DNA of 41,478 nucleotides from Solirubrobacterales bacterium (GTDB lineage Bacteria; Actinomycetota; Thermoleophilia; Solirubrobacterales; 70-9), in the NCBI GenBank assembly GCA_009379895.1, contig WHSW01000009.1:1-41478 (forward strand), given 5' to 3'. Shown here one piece after another: positions 1 to 6,832 of the stretch. How positions within the stretch are numbered: the stretch's first letter is position 1; every line of letters starts with the position of its first letter. Both the position numbers and the translations under genes were made by a program. The notes beneath the pieces are model-generated. The model was not told the DNA's origin, searched no databases, and worked only from the letters and a program-made list of their open reading frames with translations.

Positions 1-120
1 CTGATGGGGACGCCGGTCGAGCGGGCGGCGAGCCGCGACTCGCTGGCCAACCCGGGGGCGCTCGATCCGTTCGTGGCGATGGCGCGCAGCGGCGAGCTCG
101 GCGGTGAGGGCGGCTCGTGA
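1..120 (+). CDS. C-terminal end of an unidentified protein (partial)
   Basis: Frame 1 is open from the window edge to a TGA at 118-120, giving 39 residues that end in a Gly/Ser/Glu-rich tail. The start lies outside the window. The stop overlaps the GTG of the next gene (GTGA arrangement), so the two are probably co-transcribed and translationally coupled. The visible tail carries no motif that I can assign to a family, so I give no function. Confidence 0.6.
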   Translation: MMGTPVERAASRDSLANPGALDPFVAMARSGELGGEGGS

Positions 121-803
121 GCGGGGGGCGGGGCGACGACCCGGGCGCCGGCATGGCGGGGTTCCGCGTGGCCAGGATCGACGAGCTCGACCGGATCGCG
201 CTCGACCACGGCATCTGGCGCCCTCTGCGCCGGCGCCTCGGCGTGACCGCGTTCGGGATAAACGCCTACAGCGCCGAGGGCGCCGGCTCGCCGCTGATCG
301 AGCGCCACGACGAGACCGGCGCCGGCGCCGGAGGCCACCAGGAGGTCTATCTGGTGGTCGGCGGGCGAGCCATGTTCACCGTCGCCGGCGAGCCGATCGA
401 CGCGCCGGCCGGAACGCTGCTCGCGATCGACCCCGAGGTCATGCGCGAGGCGGTCAGCGCCGAGGGTGAGACCACCGTGCTCGTGATCGGCGGCGAACCG
501 GGGGCCGCGATGCCGCCGTCGCCGTTCGAGTACTGGTACTCGGCGATCCCCGCCCGCGAGGCCGGCGATCATGCCCGCGCCGCCGAGATCGTCGCCGAGG
601 GGCTCGAGGACCACCCCGACCACGGCGCGATCCACTACGCGCTCGCCTGCGAGCTGGCCATGGACGGCCGGGCGGCCGAGGCGCTCGAGCACCTCGAGCT
701 CGCCTTCGCCGATGACCCTCGCACCCGCGAGTGGGCGGCGACGGACTCCGACTTCGACTCGCTGCGCGCCGACCCGCGCTATCCGGGCGGGCCGGCCGGC
801 TGA
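117..803 (+). CDS. Cupin-domain protein with C-terminal TPR-like segment
   Basis: A 228-residue protein. Residues about 15-125 look like a single cupin barrel: a conserved GHQEVYLVVGG strand, followed by a V-A-G-E-P turn and an APAGTLLAIDP strand. The usual HxH metal motif is incomplete, so metal binding is uncertain. Residues about 140-220 form short amphipathic helices (EAGDHARAAEIVAEGLE, DGRAAEALEHLELAF) of tetratricopeptide character. The GTG start overlaps the stop of the upstream partial gene by four bases. Its 3' end overlaps the end of the convergent amidohydrolase by 25 bp. Role unknown; this architecture is usually annotated as a cupin domain protein. Confidence 0.75.
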   Translation: MSGGRGDDPGAGMAGFRVARIDELDRIALDHGIWRPLRRRLGVTAFGINAYSAEGAGSPLIERHDETGAGAGGHQEVYLVVGGRAMFTVAGEPIDAPAGTLLAIDPEVMREAVSAEGETTVLVIGGEPGAAMPPSPFEYWYSAIPAREAGDHARAAEIVAEGLEDHPDHGAIHYALACELAMDGRAAEALEHLELAFADDPRTREWAATDSDFDSLRADPRYPGGPAG

Positions 804-2050
804 AGGCCGAGCCGCCGCGCCCGCTCACGAGCGCGCGCGACGACCTCCTCGGCGCCCGCCACCACGCCGTCGCGCATCAGCGCCCGACCGGCGACCACCG
901 TCGTATCGACGACGGTCCCCGAGGCCGCGTAGACGAGCCCGGCGTCGAGGGCGCCGAGCGCGAGCTCGGGATCGTCGGTGCGGACGAGCAGGAAATCGGC
1001 CGGGCCACCGGCCTCCAGGGCGCGCCCGCCGAGCAGCCGCGAGCGCTGCCCGGTGGCGATCTCGAGCGCCTCGAGGGCGGTCACCGCGGCGGGATCACGA
1101 GCCTCGTTCTTCTGCAGCAGGGCGAACGTCTTCGCGTCGGAGAGCAGGTCGAGGGAGTTGTTGGAGCCCGCGCCGTCGGTCCCGAGCCCGATCTCGATTC
1201 CGGCCTGACGGGCCGCGCCGTAGGGAAACACCCGCCCGACCGCGAGCTTCAGGTTGGCGACCGGGTTGGTGACGACGGTGGCGCCGCGCTCGGCGATCAG
1301 CTCGAGCTCATCGCGGTCGAGCCAGCAGCCGTGGGCGAGCACCGTGTGCGGGGCCAGCAGGCCGACCTGGTCCAGATAGGCCGCCGGCCGCACGCCGCGC
1401 TCGGCCAGGCAGCCCTCGACCTCGTCCTCGGTCTCCGAGAGATGGATCTGAACGGGGATCCGCAGCTCGGCCGAGCACTCGGCGACCCAGCGCAGCGAGC
1501 GCTCGCTGAGCGAGTAGATCGCGTGCGGGGCGAGCCCCGGCCGTGCCAGCGCGCCGCCGGCGCCCGAGATCCGCTCGAGGCTGCGCTCGGCGTCGGCGCA
1601 GGCGCGCTGCGACTTCGCCGGGTCGGAGTCGTCGATCAGCGGCGCCGCGGTGACCGCCCGCACGCCGGCGTCCTCGACCGCGCGGGCGGTCGCGTTGGCG
1701 TGCCAGTACATGTCCCAGAAGGAGGTGGTCCCGGTGCGGATCATCTCCACGCAGGCGAGTCGCGTCCCCCAGTAGACGTCGTCGTCGTCCATCCGCTTCT
1801 CGACCGGCCAGATGTGGCCGGTCAGCCACTCCATCAACGGCAGGTCGTCGGCGAAGCCGCGAAAGAGCGTCATCGCCGCGTGGGTGTGGCCGTTGACCAG
1901 GCCGGGCACGAGCGCCATGCCCGTGCCGTCGATCACCTCGTCACCGGCTCGGGGCTCGACCCCGGGCCCGACCGCGGCGATCGCCCCGTCCTCGCACCGC
2001 AGCCCGACCTCGGCTCCGTCGAGGCTGGCGTTGCGAACGGCTAGTCCCAC
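779..2050 (-). CDS. Amidohydrolase, 5'-methylthioadenosine/S-adenosylhomocysteine deaminase type
   Basis: A 423-residue metal-dependent amidohydrolase. Metal and catalytic residues are visible in family order: HTH at residues 55-57 (NGHTHAAMT), H203 in QIHLSETE, H240 in LAHGCWL and D292 in GTDGAGSNN. This pattern matches the MtaD/SsnA/TrzN branch that deaminates MTA to methylthioinosine or SAH to S-inosylhomocysteine. The GTG start is chosen because a TAGGCT -10 hexamer lies 6 nt upstream. About 1.6 kb away lies an MTI/MTA-phosphorylase-type gene, supporting a role in MTA salvage. Guanine deaminase or another TRZ/ATZ hydrolase is an alternative. Confidence 0.85.
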   Translation of the reverse strand: MGLAVRNASLDGAEVGLRCEDGAIAAVGPGVEPRAGDEVIDGTGMALVPGLVNGHTHAAMTLFRGFADDLPLMEWLTGHIWPVEKRMDDDDVYWGTRLACVEMIRTGTTSFWDMYWHANATARAVEDAGVRAVTAAPLIDDSDPAKSQRACADAERSLERISGAGGALARPGLAPHAIYSLSERSLRWVAECSAELRIPVQIHLSETEDEVEGCLAERGVRPAAYLDQVGLLAPHTVLAHGCWLDRDELELIAERGATVVTNPVANLKLAVGRVFPYGAARQAGIEIGLGTDGAGSNNSLDLLSDAKTFALLQKNEARDPAAVTALEALEIATGQRSRLLGGRALEAGGPADFLLVRTDDPELALGALDAGLVYAASGTVVDTTVVAGRALMRDGVVAGAEEVVARARERARRLGLQPAGPPG

Positions 2051-2056
2051 GCTCGG

Positions 2057-2062
2057 AGCCTA
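2057..2062 (-). promoter_or_regulatory. -10 hexamer TAGGCT of the amidohydrolase gene
   Basis: TAGGCT on the minus strand, 6 nt before the GTG start at 2050, matches an actinobacterial leaderless -10 (TANNNT). It shares its TA bases with a TATGCG on the plus strand (2061-2066), 11 nt before the divergent carboxyltransferase start. Confidence 0.6.
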
Positions 2063-2077
2063 TGCGAGGCTTCGCCG

Positions 2078-3646
2078 GTGAGCCGCGAGGAGATCCGCGA
2101 CGACCTGGCCGAGGCCCTCGAGCGGCGCCGGCGCACGGGGGACGAGGCGCGGCCCGACGCGGTCGAGCGCCGCCACGGCTCCGGCGAGCGCACCGCGCGC
2201 GAGAACCTGGCCGACCTCGTCGACCCCGACAGCTTCGTCGAGTACGGCGGCCTGGCGATCGCGGCCCAGCGCGCCCGGCGCGAGCTCGACGAGCTGGTCG
2301 CGCGCACGCCCGCGGACGGGCTGATCGCCGGCACCGGGAGGATCAACGGCGACCTGTTCGGCGAGCGCGCCGCCTGCGCGGTGCTCTCCTACGACTACAC
2401 GGTGCTGGCCGGGACCCAGGGCGCCATCGGCCACCGCAAGAAGGATCGCCTGTTCGAGCTGATCGAGCGCATGCGCCTGCCGACCGTCCTGTTCGCCGAG
2501 GGCGGCGGCGGGCGGCCGGGCGACACCGATCACGCGGTCGTCTCGGCGCTCGACACGCGTGCCTTCGCGCTCTGGGCGCGGCTCTCGGGGCTGGTGCCGC
2601 GGATCGCGATCGTCTCCGGGCGCTGCTTCGCCGGCAACGCCGTGCTCGCCGGCGCCTCGGACCTGATCGTCGCCACCACCAGCACCGCGCTCGGCATGGG
2701 CGGCCCGGCAATGATCGAGGGTGGCGGGCTGGGCAGCTTCGAGCCCGACGCGATCGGCCCGCTCGCGGTCCAGTCGCGAAACGGGGTCGTCGACGTCGCG
2801 GTCGCCGACGAGGCGGAGGCGGTCGAGGTGACCAAGCGGCTGCTCTCCTGCTTTCAGGGCTCGGTCACCGAGTGGTCGGCGCCCGACCAGCTCGCGCTGC
2901 GCGACCTCGTCCCCGAGCGCCGCCGTCGCGCCTACGACGTCCGCGCGGTCGTCGAGGGGCTCGCCGACCACGGCTCGGTGACGGCCCTGCGCGAGGAGTT
3001 CGCGCCCGAGCTGGTCACGGCGCTGGGGCGGATCGAGGGCCGCGCGGTGGGCATCGTGGCCAACAACCCGATCCGCCTCGCCGGCGCGATCACCAGCGAC
3101 GCCGCCGACAAGGCGGCGCGCTTCATGGCGCTCTGCGACGCCTTCGAGCTCCCGATCCTGTCGCTGATCGACACGCCGGGGATGATGGTCGGCCCCGACG
3201 CCGAGGCGACGGCGCTAGTCCGCCACTGCTCGCGTCTCTTCATCACCGGGGCGAGCCTGCGGGTCCCGTTCGTCGCCGTGATCCTGCGCAAGGCCTACGG
3301 GCTCGGAGCGCAGGCGATGGCCGCCGGCAGCATGCACGAGCCGCTGCTCACGGTCGGCTGGCCGACCGCCGAGCTCGGGCCGATGGGGCTCGAGGGAGCG
3401 GTGCGGCTCGGCTTCAAGCGAGAGCTCGAGGCGATCGCCGACGAGGCCGAGCGCGAGGCGCGCGTCGAGCAGATGGTCGCGAGCGCCCACGAGCACGCCG
3501 AGGCGCTCAACGCCGCGACCCTGTTCGAGCTCGACGACGTCGTCGACCCGGCCGAGACCCGCCGGCTGGTCGCGGCGACCTTCGCGGCGGCCACCTCGCG
3601 GCCGGGCGAGCCGGCCGCGCCGCGCCGGTTCGTCGACGCCTGGTGA
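2078..3646 (+). CDS. Acyl-CoA carboxylase, carboxyltransferase subunit
   Basis: A 522-residue protein of the AccD/PccB/MccB crotonase-fold family (usual length 510-540). The N-terminal half has DGLIAGTGRING and GGPAMIEGGG; the C-terminal half has the conserved VANNPIRLAGAITSDAADKAARF and LIDTPGMMVG segments, then ILRKAYGLGAQAMA. It should transfer carboxyl from carboxybiotin to an acyl-CoA; the biotin/biotin-carboxylase subunit is not in this window. The substrate (propionyl-, acetyl-, methylcrotonyl- or other CoA) cannot be read from sequence. GTG start is 27 nt from the divergent amidohydrolase start, with a TATGCG -10-like hexamer 11 nt upstream. It differs clearly from the second carboxyltransferase at 8732-10294. 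Confidence 0.9.
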   Translation: MSREEIRDDLAEALERRRRTGDEARPDAVERRHGSGERTARENLADLVDPDSFVEYGGLAIAAQRARRELDELVARTPADGLIAGTGRINGDLFGERAACAVLSYDYTVLAGTQGAIGHRKKDRLFELIERMRLPTVLFAEGGGGRPGDTDHAVVSALDTRAFALWARLSGLVPRIAIVSGRCFAGNAVLAGASDLIVATTSTALGMGGPAMIEGGGLGSFEPDAIGPLAVQSRNGVVDVAVADEAEAVEVTKRLLSCFQGSVTEWSAPDQLALRDLVPERRRRAYDVRAVVEGLADHGSVTALREEFAPELVTALGRIEGRAVGIVANNPIRLAGAITSDAADKAARFMALCDAFELPILSLIDTPGMMVGPDAEATALVRHCSRLFITGASLRVPFVAVILRKAYGLGAQAMAAGSMHEPLLTVGWPTAELGPMGLEGAVRLGFKRELEAIADEAEREARVEQMVASAHEHAEALNAATLFELDDVVDPAETRRLVAATFAAATSRPGEPAAPRRFVDAW

Positions 3647-3655
3647 TCGCGACGC

Positions 3656-4309
3656 TCAGGCGAGCTCGGGCAGGGCTCGCTCGAGCGCGCCATCGAGCAC
3701 GGCACGGTTGCGCTCCCGCGCCGTCTCGATCTCGGCCAGGGTGAGCTCGGTGTGAATCACCCCGTTGGCGTAGTTGTCGACCATGCAGACCGCCGCGTAG
3801 CGCAGGTCCAGCTCACCGGCGACGACGGCCTCGGAGGCGAGGGTCATCCCGATCACGTCGGCATGAGCGGCGACGAAGCGGATCTCGGCCGGGGTCTCGA
3901 GCCGCGGCCCGCTCGCCTGCCAGTAGACGCCGCCGTCGACCAGCTCGGGCTCCGATCCCGCGAACGCGCGCACGACCGTCGCCCGCCAGTCACGCTCGAA
4001 GCCGGGTACGCGGTGGGCGGCGGCGCCCTCGAGCGCGGTCAGTGGCGGCGCGTCGAGGGCGACGAAGTCGTCGGGACATACGAGCGTCCCGGGGCCGAGC
4101 TCGGGCCGGAGGCCGCCGACCGAGCCGATCGCGAGCGCCCGGTCGCAGCCGGCATCCGCGAGCGCGCGCAGGTTCGCGATGTGGTCGATGCGGTGCGGGA
4201 GCACGGAGGCCGCCGCCTCGCCGTGGCGTTGCAGGAGCGCCCAGTCGCCGCGCGGCAGCTCGGCGCCCCGCAGCGCGCTGCCCACGATCACCGCCAGGCG
4301 CCCGGCCAT
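3656..4309 (-). CDS. MTA/methylthioinosine phosphorylase-type nucleoside phosphorylase
   Basis: A 217-residue protein of the MTAP/PNP (PNP_UDP_1) family, slightly short for the family. Visible features are the N-terminal VIVGSAL phosphate loop, GSVGGLRPELGPG (about 62-74), PDDFVAL, GPRLETPAEI (about 134-143), and GMTLASEAVVAGELDLRYA (154-172). The base-recognition segment reads VDNYANG, closer to the N-x-A-G pattern of methylthioinosine phosphorylase than to the TDYD of adenine-specific MTAP; this suggests a 6-oxopurine substrate such as MTI. Its ATG overlaps the TGA of the upstream ABC permease (TGATG), so it is translationally coupled to the transporter. It fits with the MTA-deaminase-type gene at 779-2050. 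Confidence 0.8.
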   Translation of the reverse strand: MAGRLAVIVGSALRGAELPRGDWALLQRHGEAAASVLPHRIDHIANLRALADAGCDRALAIGSVGGLRPELGPGTLVCPDDFVALDAPPLTALEGAAAHRVPGFERDWRATVVRAFAGSEPELVDGGVYWQASGPRLETPAEIRFVAAHADVIGMTLASEAVVAGELDLRYAAVCMVDNYANGVIHTELTLAEIETARERNRAVLDGALERALPELA

Positions 4310-5076
4310 CAGTCGATCAGCCGCGCCGTCATCTGGCGGACGGCGAGCCGCCACATCGCGAAGGCGAAGCCGATCAGCACCGCGAACCGCAGCAGGTCGG
4401 TCGCCTCGAACCCGAAGGCGGCGTGGCGGACCAGCTCGACGAGCTGGTAGAGCGGGTTGAACTGCGCCGCCACCTGGAAGCCCTGCGGGAGCTGATCGAT
4501 CGGAAAGAAGGTCCCGGCGACCAGGAACAGGGGCGTGATCACGAGCGTGGTCACGTAGTTGAAATGGTCGATCTTCCCCACCGTGCCCGCGACCGCGATC
4601 CCGAAGGCGGCGAAGCCGAGCGCGGTGACGAAGCAGAACAGCGGCACCACGAGCATCCCGGGCGACGGGTCGAGTCCGAAGGCGAACGAGACGAGCAGCG
4701 GAAAGCAGCCGTAGACCCCGGCGCGGATCCCGATCCACAGCATCTCCGCGGTGACCAGCTCCTCGACGTCGACCGGCGCCGCGAGGATCGCGTCGTAGGT
4801 GCGCTGGAAACGGTGCTTGACGAAGGTCCCGAACATCGCCGGCAGCGCGCTCGCGAAGATGACCGCGGTCGCGACCATCCCGGTGCCGACGAACTCGACG
4901 TACTCGAGCCCGTCGACCCGGTTGACGATCGTCGCCCCGAGCCCGAGCCCGAAGGCGAGCAGGTAGACGACCGGCTCGAGCACGCTGGAGAAGGTGGTCG
5001 CCTTCCAGAAGGTGCGGAAGTTGGCCACCTCGCGGCTCATCACGCCGGCGATCGCCGCCTGCTCCAGGCGGTTCAC
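4309..5076 (-). CDS. ABC-2 type transporter permease (DrrB/NodJ-like)
   Basis: A 255-residue integral membrane protein with about six hydrophobic segments (for example VVYLLAFGLGLGAT, ATAVIFASALPAMFG, LVVPLFCFVTALGFAAFG, and a C-terminal AVLIGFAFAMW helix). It has the ABC-2 signature region FFPIDQLPQGFQVAAQFNPLYQLVELVRHA. The GTG start at 5076 (VNRLEQAAIAGVMSREVANF) is preceded by a G-rich ribosome-binding stretch (AAGGGGGGTGGG). It lies 23 nt after the ATPase gene and overlaps the next gene, so the order is ATPase-permease-phosphorylase. Substrate unknown; the family exports drugs or lipid-linked glycans. Confidence 0.9.
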   Translation of the reverse strand: MNRLEQAAIAGVMSREVANFRTFWKATTFSSVLEPVVYLLAFGLGLGATIVNRVDGLEYVEFVGTGMVATAVIFASALPAMFGTFVKHRFQRTYDAILAAPVDVEELVTAEMLWIGIRAGVYGCFPLLVSFAFGLDPSPGMLVVPLFCFVTALGFAAFGIAVAGTVGKIDHFNYVTTLVITPLFLVAGTFFPIDQLPQGFQVAAQFNPLYQLVELVRHAAFGFEATDLLRFAVLIGFAFAMWRLAVRQMTARLID

Positions 5077-5099
5077 CCCCACCCCCCTTCGTCTAAGCC

Positions 5100-6017
5100 T
5101 CACTCCGCCTCTTCCCCGGTCAGCATCACGAACACGTCCTCGAGCGATGCCGCGCGCCATACGGCATCGGTGGGCGTCACCCCGTCGACCGCGCGCTCTG
5201 CCCCCACGATCGCGATCGCCGGCCCCGCCGGGCGCACGCGCACGTCGCGCGCCTCAGCGGCGGCCCGCACCTCGGCCAGCCTCGCGGGCGGCCCGTAGAC
5301 CTCGGCGGTCTCGCGTCCGGCGTGCTCGGCGATCAGGTCCGAGGGCCTGCCGCGGGCGATGATCCGTCCGTGCGCCATCACCGCGACCTCGTCGGCGAGC
5401 CGCTCGGCCTCCTCGATGTAGTGGGTCGACATCAGGATCGTCATCCCCCGCGATCGCAGCTCGTCGACCAGCGACCAGACCTGGGTTCGGATCTGGGGGT
5501 CGAGGCCGACCGTCGGCTCGTCGAGCAGGATCAGCCGCGGCTCGTGCACGAGCCCGCGCGCGAGCAGCAGGCGGCGTCGCATCCCGCCGGAGAGCTCGTC
5601 GACGGCGGCGCGCCGACGGTCGGTGAGGCGGGCCAACTCGAGCGCGCGATCGACCGCGGCACCGACGTCGCCGACCCGATAGAGGCGTGCGAAGACCGAG
5701 AGGTTGTCCTCGACCGTGACGTCGACGTCGAGGTTGTCGAGCTGCGGCACGACCCCCATCTGGGCTCGCGCCGCCTTCGCCTCGGCGGGCAGCTCGAAGC
5801 CGAGCGCCCGCAGCTCGCCGGCGTCGGCGATCGCCTGGCCGGTGAGCAGCCGCATCGTCGTCGACTTGCCCGCCCCGTTTGGGCCCAGCAGGCCCAGGCA
5901 GATGCCGGTCGGCACCTCGAGATCGAGGTGGTCGACGGCGATCAGGTCGCCGAAGCGCTTGACCACTCCGCGCAGCTCGATCGCCGCTTGGCCGGGCGTG
6001 CCGTCTGAGCCGTTCAC
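5100..6017 (-). CDS. ABC transporter ATPase (DrrA/NodI-like)
   Basis: A 305-residue ATPase. Walker A GPNGAGKST is at 45-53, Q-loop PQLDNLD near 91, signature LSGGMRRR at 142-149, Walker B LILLDEPTVGLD at 162-173, and the switch histidine in STHYIEEAERLADEV near 199. The extended C-terminal domain (about 225-305) is typical of the DrrA/CcmA branch. A longer open frame exists upstream, but the GTG at 6017 is supported by a TATGCT -10 hexamer 7 nt upstream and by the usual N-terminal length. It energises the permease encoded next. Confidence 0.92.
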   Translation of the reverse strand: MNGSDGTPGQAAIELRGVVKRFGDLIAVDHLDLEVPTGICLGLLGPNGAGKSTTMRLLTGQAIADAGELRALGFELPAEAKAARAQMGVVPQLDNLDVDVTVEDNLSVFARLYRVGDVGAAVDRALELARLTDRRRAAVDELSGGMRRRLLLARGLVHEPRLILLDEPTVGLDPQIRTQVWSLVDELRSRGMTILMSTHYIEEAERLADEVAVMAHGRIIARGRPSDLIAEHAGRETAEVYGPPARLAEVRAAAEARDVRVRPAGPAIAIVGAERAVDGVTPTDAVWRAASLEDVFVMLTGEEAE

Positions 6018-6024
6018 CCCGCCG

Positions 6025-6030
6025 AGCATA
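6025..6030 (-). promoter_or_regulatory. -10 hexamer TATGCT of the ABC transporter operon
   Basis: TATGCT on the minus strand, 7 nt before the GTG at 6017, fits a leaderless promoter. It fixes the ATPase start and lies about 23 bp from the plus-strand TAGGCT of the divergent tauE-like gene. Confidence 0.6.
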
Positions 6031-6052
6031 CGAGCCGACGACCGGCGGCAGA

Positions 6053-6058
6053 TAGGCT
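6053..6058 (+). promoter_or_regulatory. -10 hexamer TAGGCT of the TauE/SafE gene
   Basis: TAGGCT, 10 nt before the ATG at 6069, is placed as expected for a leaderless transcript. Confidence 0.6.
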
Positions 6059-6068
6059 CCCCGCCCTC

Positions 6069-6821
6069 ATGGACGTCGCCGAGGCGCTCGCCATCCTCGC
6101 CGCCGGCATGGGGGCGGGGGCGATCAACGCGGTCGTCGGCAGCGGCACCCTGATCACCTTCCCCGTCCTCATCGCGCTCGGCTATGCGCCCCTGGTCGCG
6201 AACGTCTCCAACAATGTCGGGCTCGTCCCGGGGGCGGTCTCGGGAACGATCGGCTACCGGCGTGAGCTGGCGGGCCAGCGCCACCGGGTCCTCCAGCTCG
6301 GCGCCTTCTCGGCCGCCGGGGGGCTCGGCGGCGCGATCCTGCTCCTCTCCCTGCCGGCGAGCGCGTTCGACGCGATCGTCCCGGCGCTGATCGCGCTCGC
6401 GCTGGTCCTCGTCGTGATCCAGCCGCGGCTCACGCGGGCGCTCGCCCACCGGCGCCGCACCGACAACCGCCACGGCGCCACGCTGCGGGCCCTGGTCGGC
6501 GCCACCGGCGTCTACGGCGGCTACTTCGGGGCCGCTCAGGGAATCATCCTGATGTCGCTGCTCGGGATCGCGATCGATGACCAGCTGCAGCGCCTCAACG
6601 CGCTCAAGAACGTGCTCAGCGGCGTGGTCAACCTGCTCGCGGGAGCGGTCTTCATCGTCGTCGCCGACGTCGACTGGGCGGTCGCCGCCCTGATCGCCGC
6701 CGGTTCGATCGTCGGCGCCGCGCTCGGCGCCCGCTACGGGCGCCGGCTCTCCCCCACCGCGCTGCGGGCGCTGATCGTGGTCGTCGGCACCGTGGCGATC
6801 GTCCGGCTTACGGTCGGCTGA
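6069..6821 (+). CDS. TauE/SafE-family membrane transporter
   Basis: A 250-residue polytopic membrane protein, usual length for the family. The first repeat contains the diagnostic GAINAVVGSGTLITFPVL followed by ANVSNNVGLVPGAVSG and the second half has YGGYFGAAQGIILMSLLG and LNALKNVLSGVVNL, the internally duplicated signature of TauE/SafE. Members export sulfite, sulfonates or organic acids; the substrate is not evident here and no sulfur-metabolism gene adjoins it. It converges on the secreted esterase gene with an 11 nt gap. Confidence 0.9.
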   Translation: MDVAEALAILAAGMGAGAINAVVGSGTLITFPVLIALGYAPLVANVSNNVGLVPGAVSGTIGYRRELAGQRHRVLQLGAFSAAGGLGGAILLLSLPASAFDAIVPALIALALVLVVIQPRLTRALAHRRRTDNRHGATLRALVGATGVYGGYFGAAQGIILMSLLGIAIDDQLQRLNALKNVLSGVVNLLAGAVFIVVADVDWAVAALIAAGSIVGAALGARYGRRLSPTALRALIVVVGTVAIVRLTVG

Positions 6822-6832
6822 GCGTCCGGGGC

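Noticed and set aside
731-2044. 437-codon plus-strand frame opposite the amidohydrolase
   Set aside because: It is the antisense shadow of a clear amidohydrolase; composition is Gly/Arg/Asp-rich with no family motif.
6018-6473. N-terminal extension of the ABC ATPase frame
   Set aside because: Highly charged shadow of the tauE gene on the other strand; the TATGCT hexamer and family length support the start at 6017.
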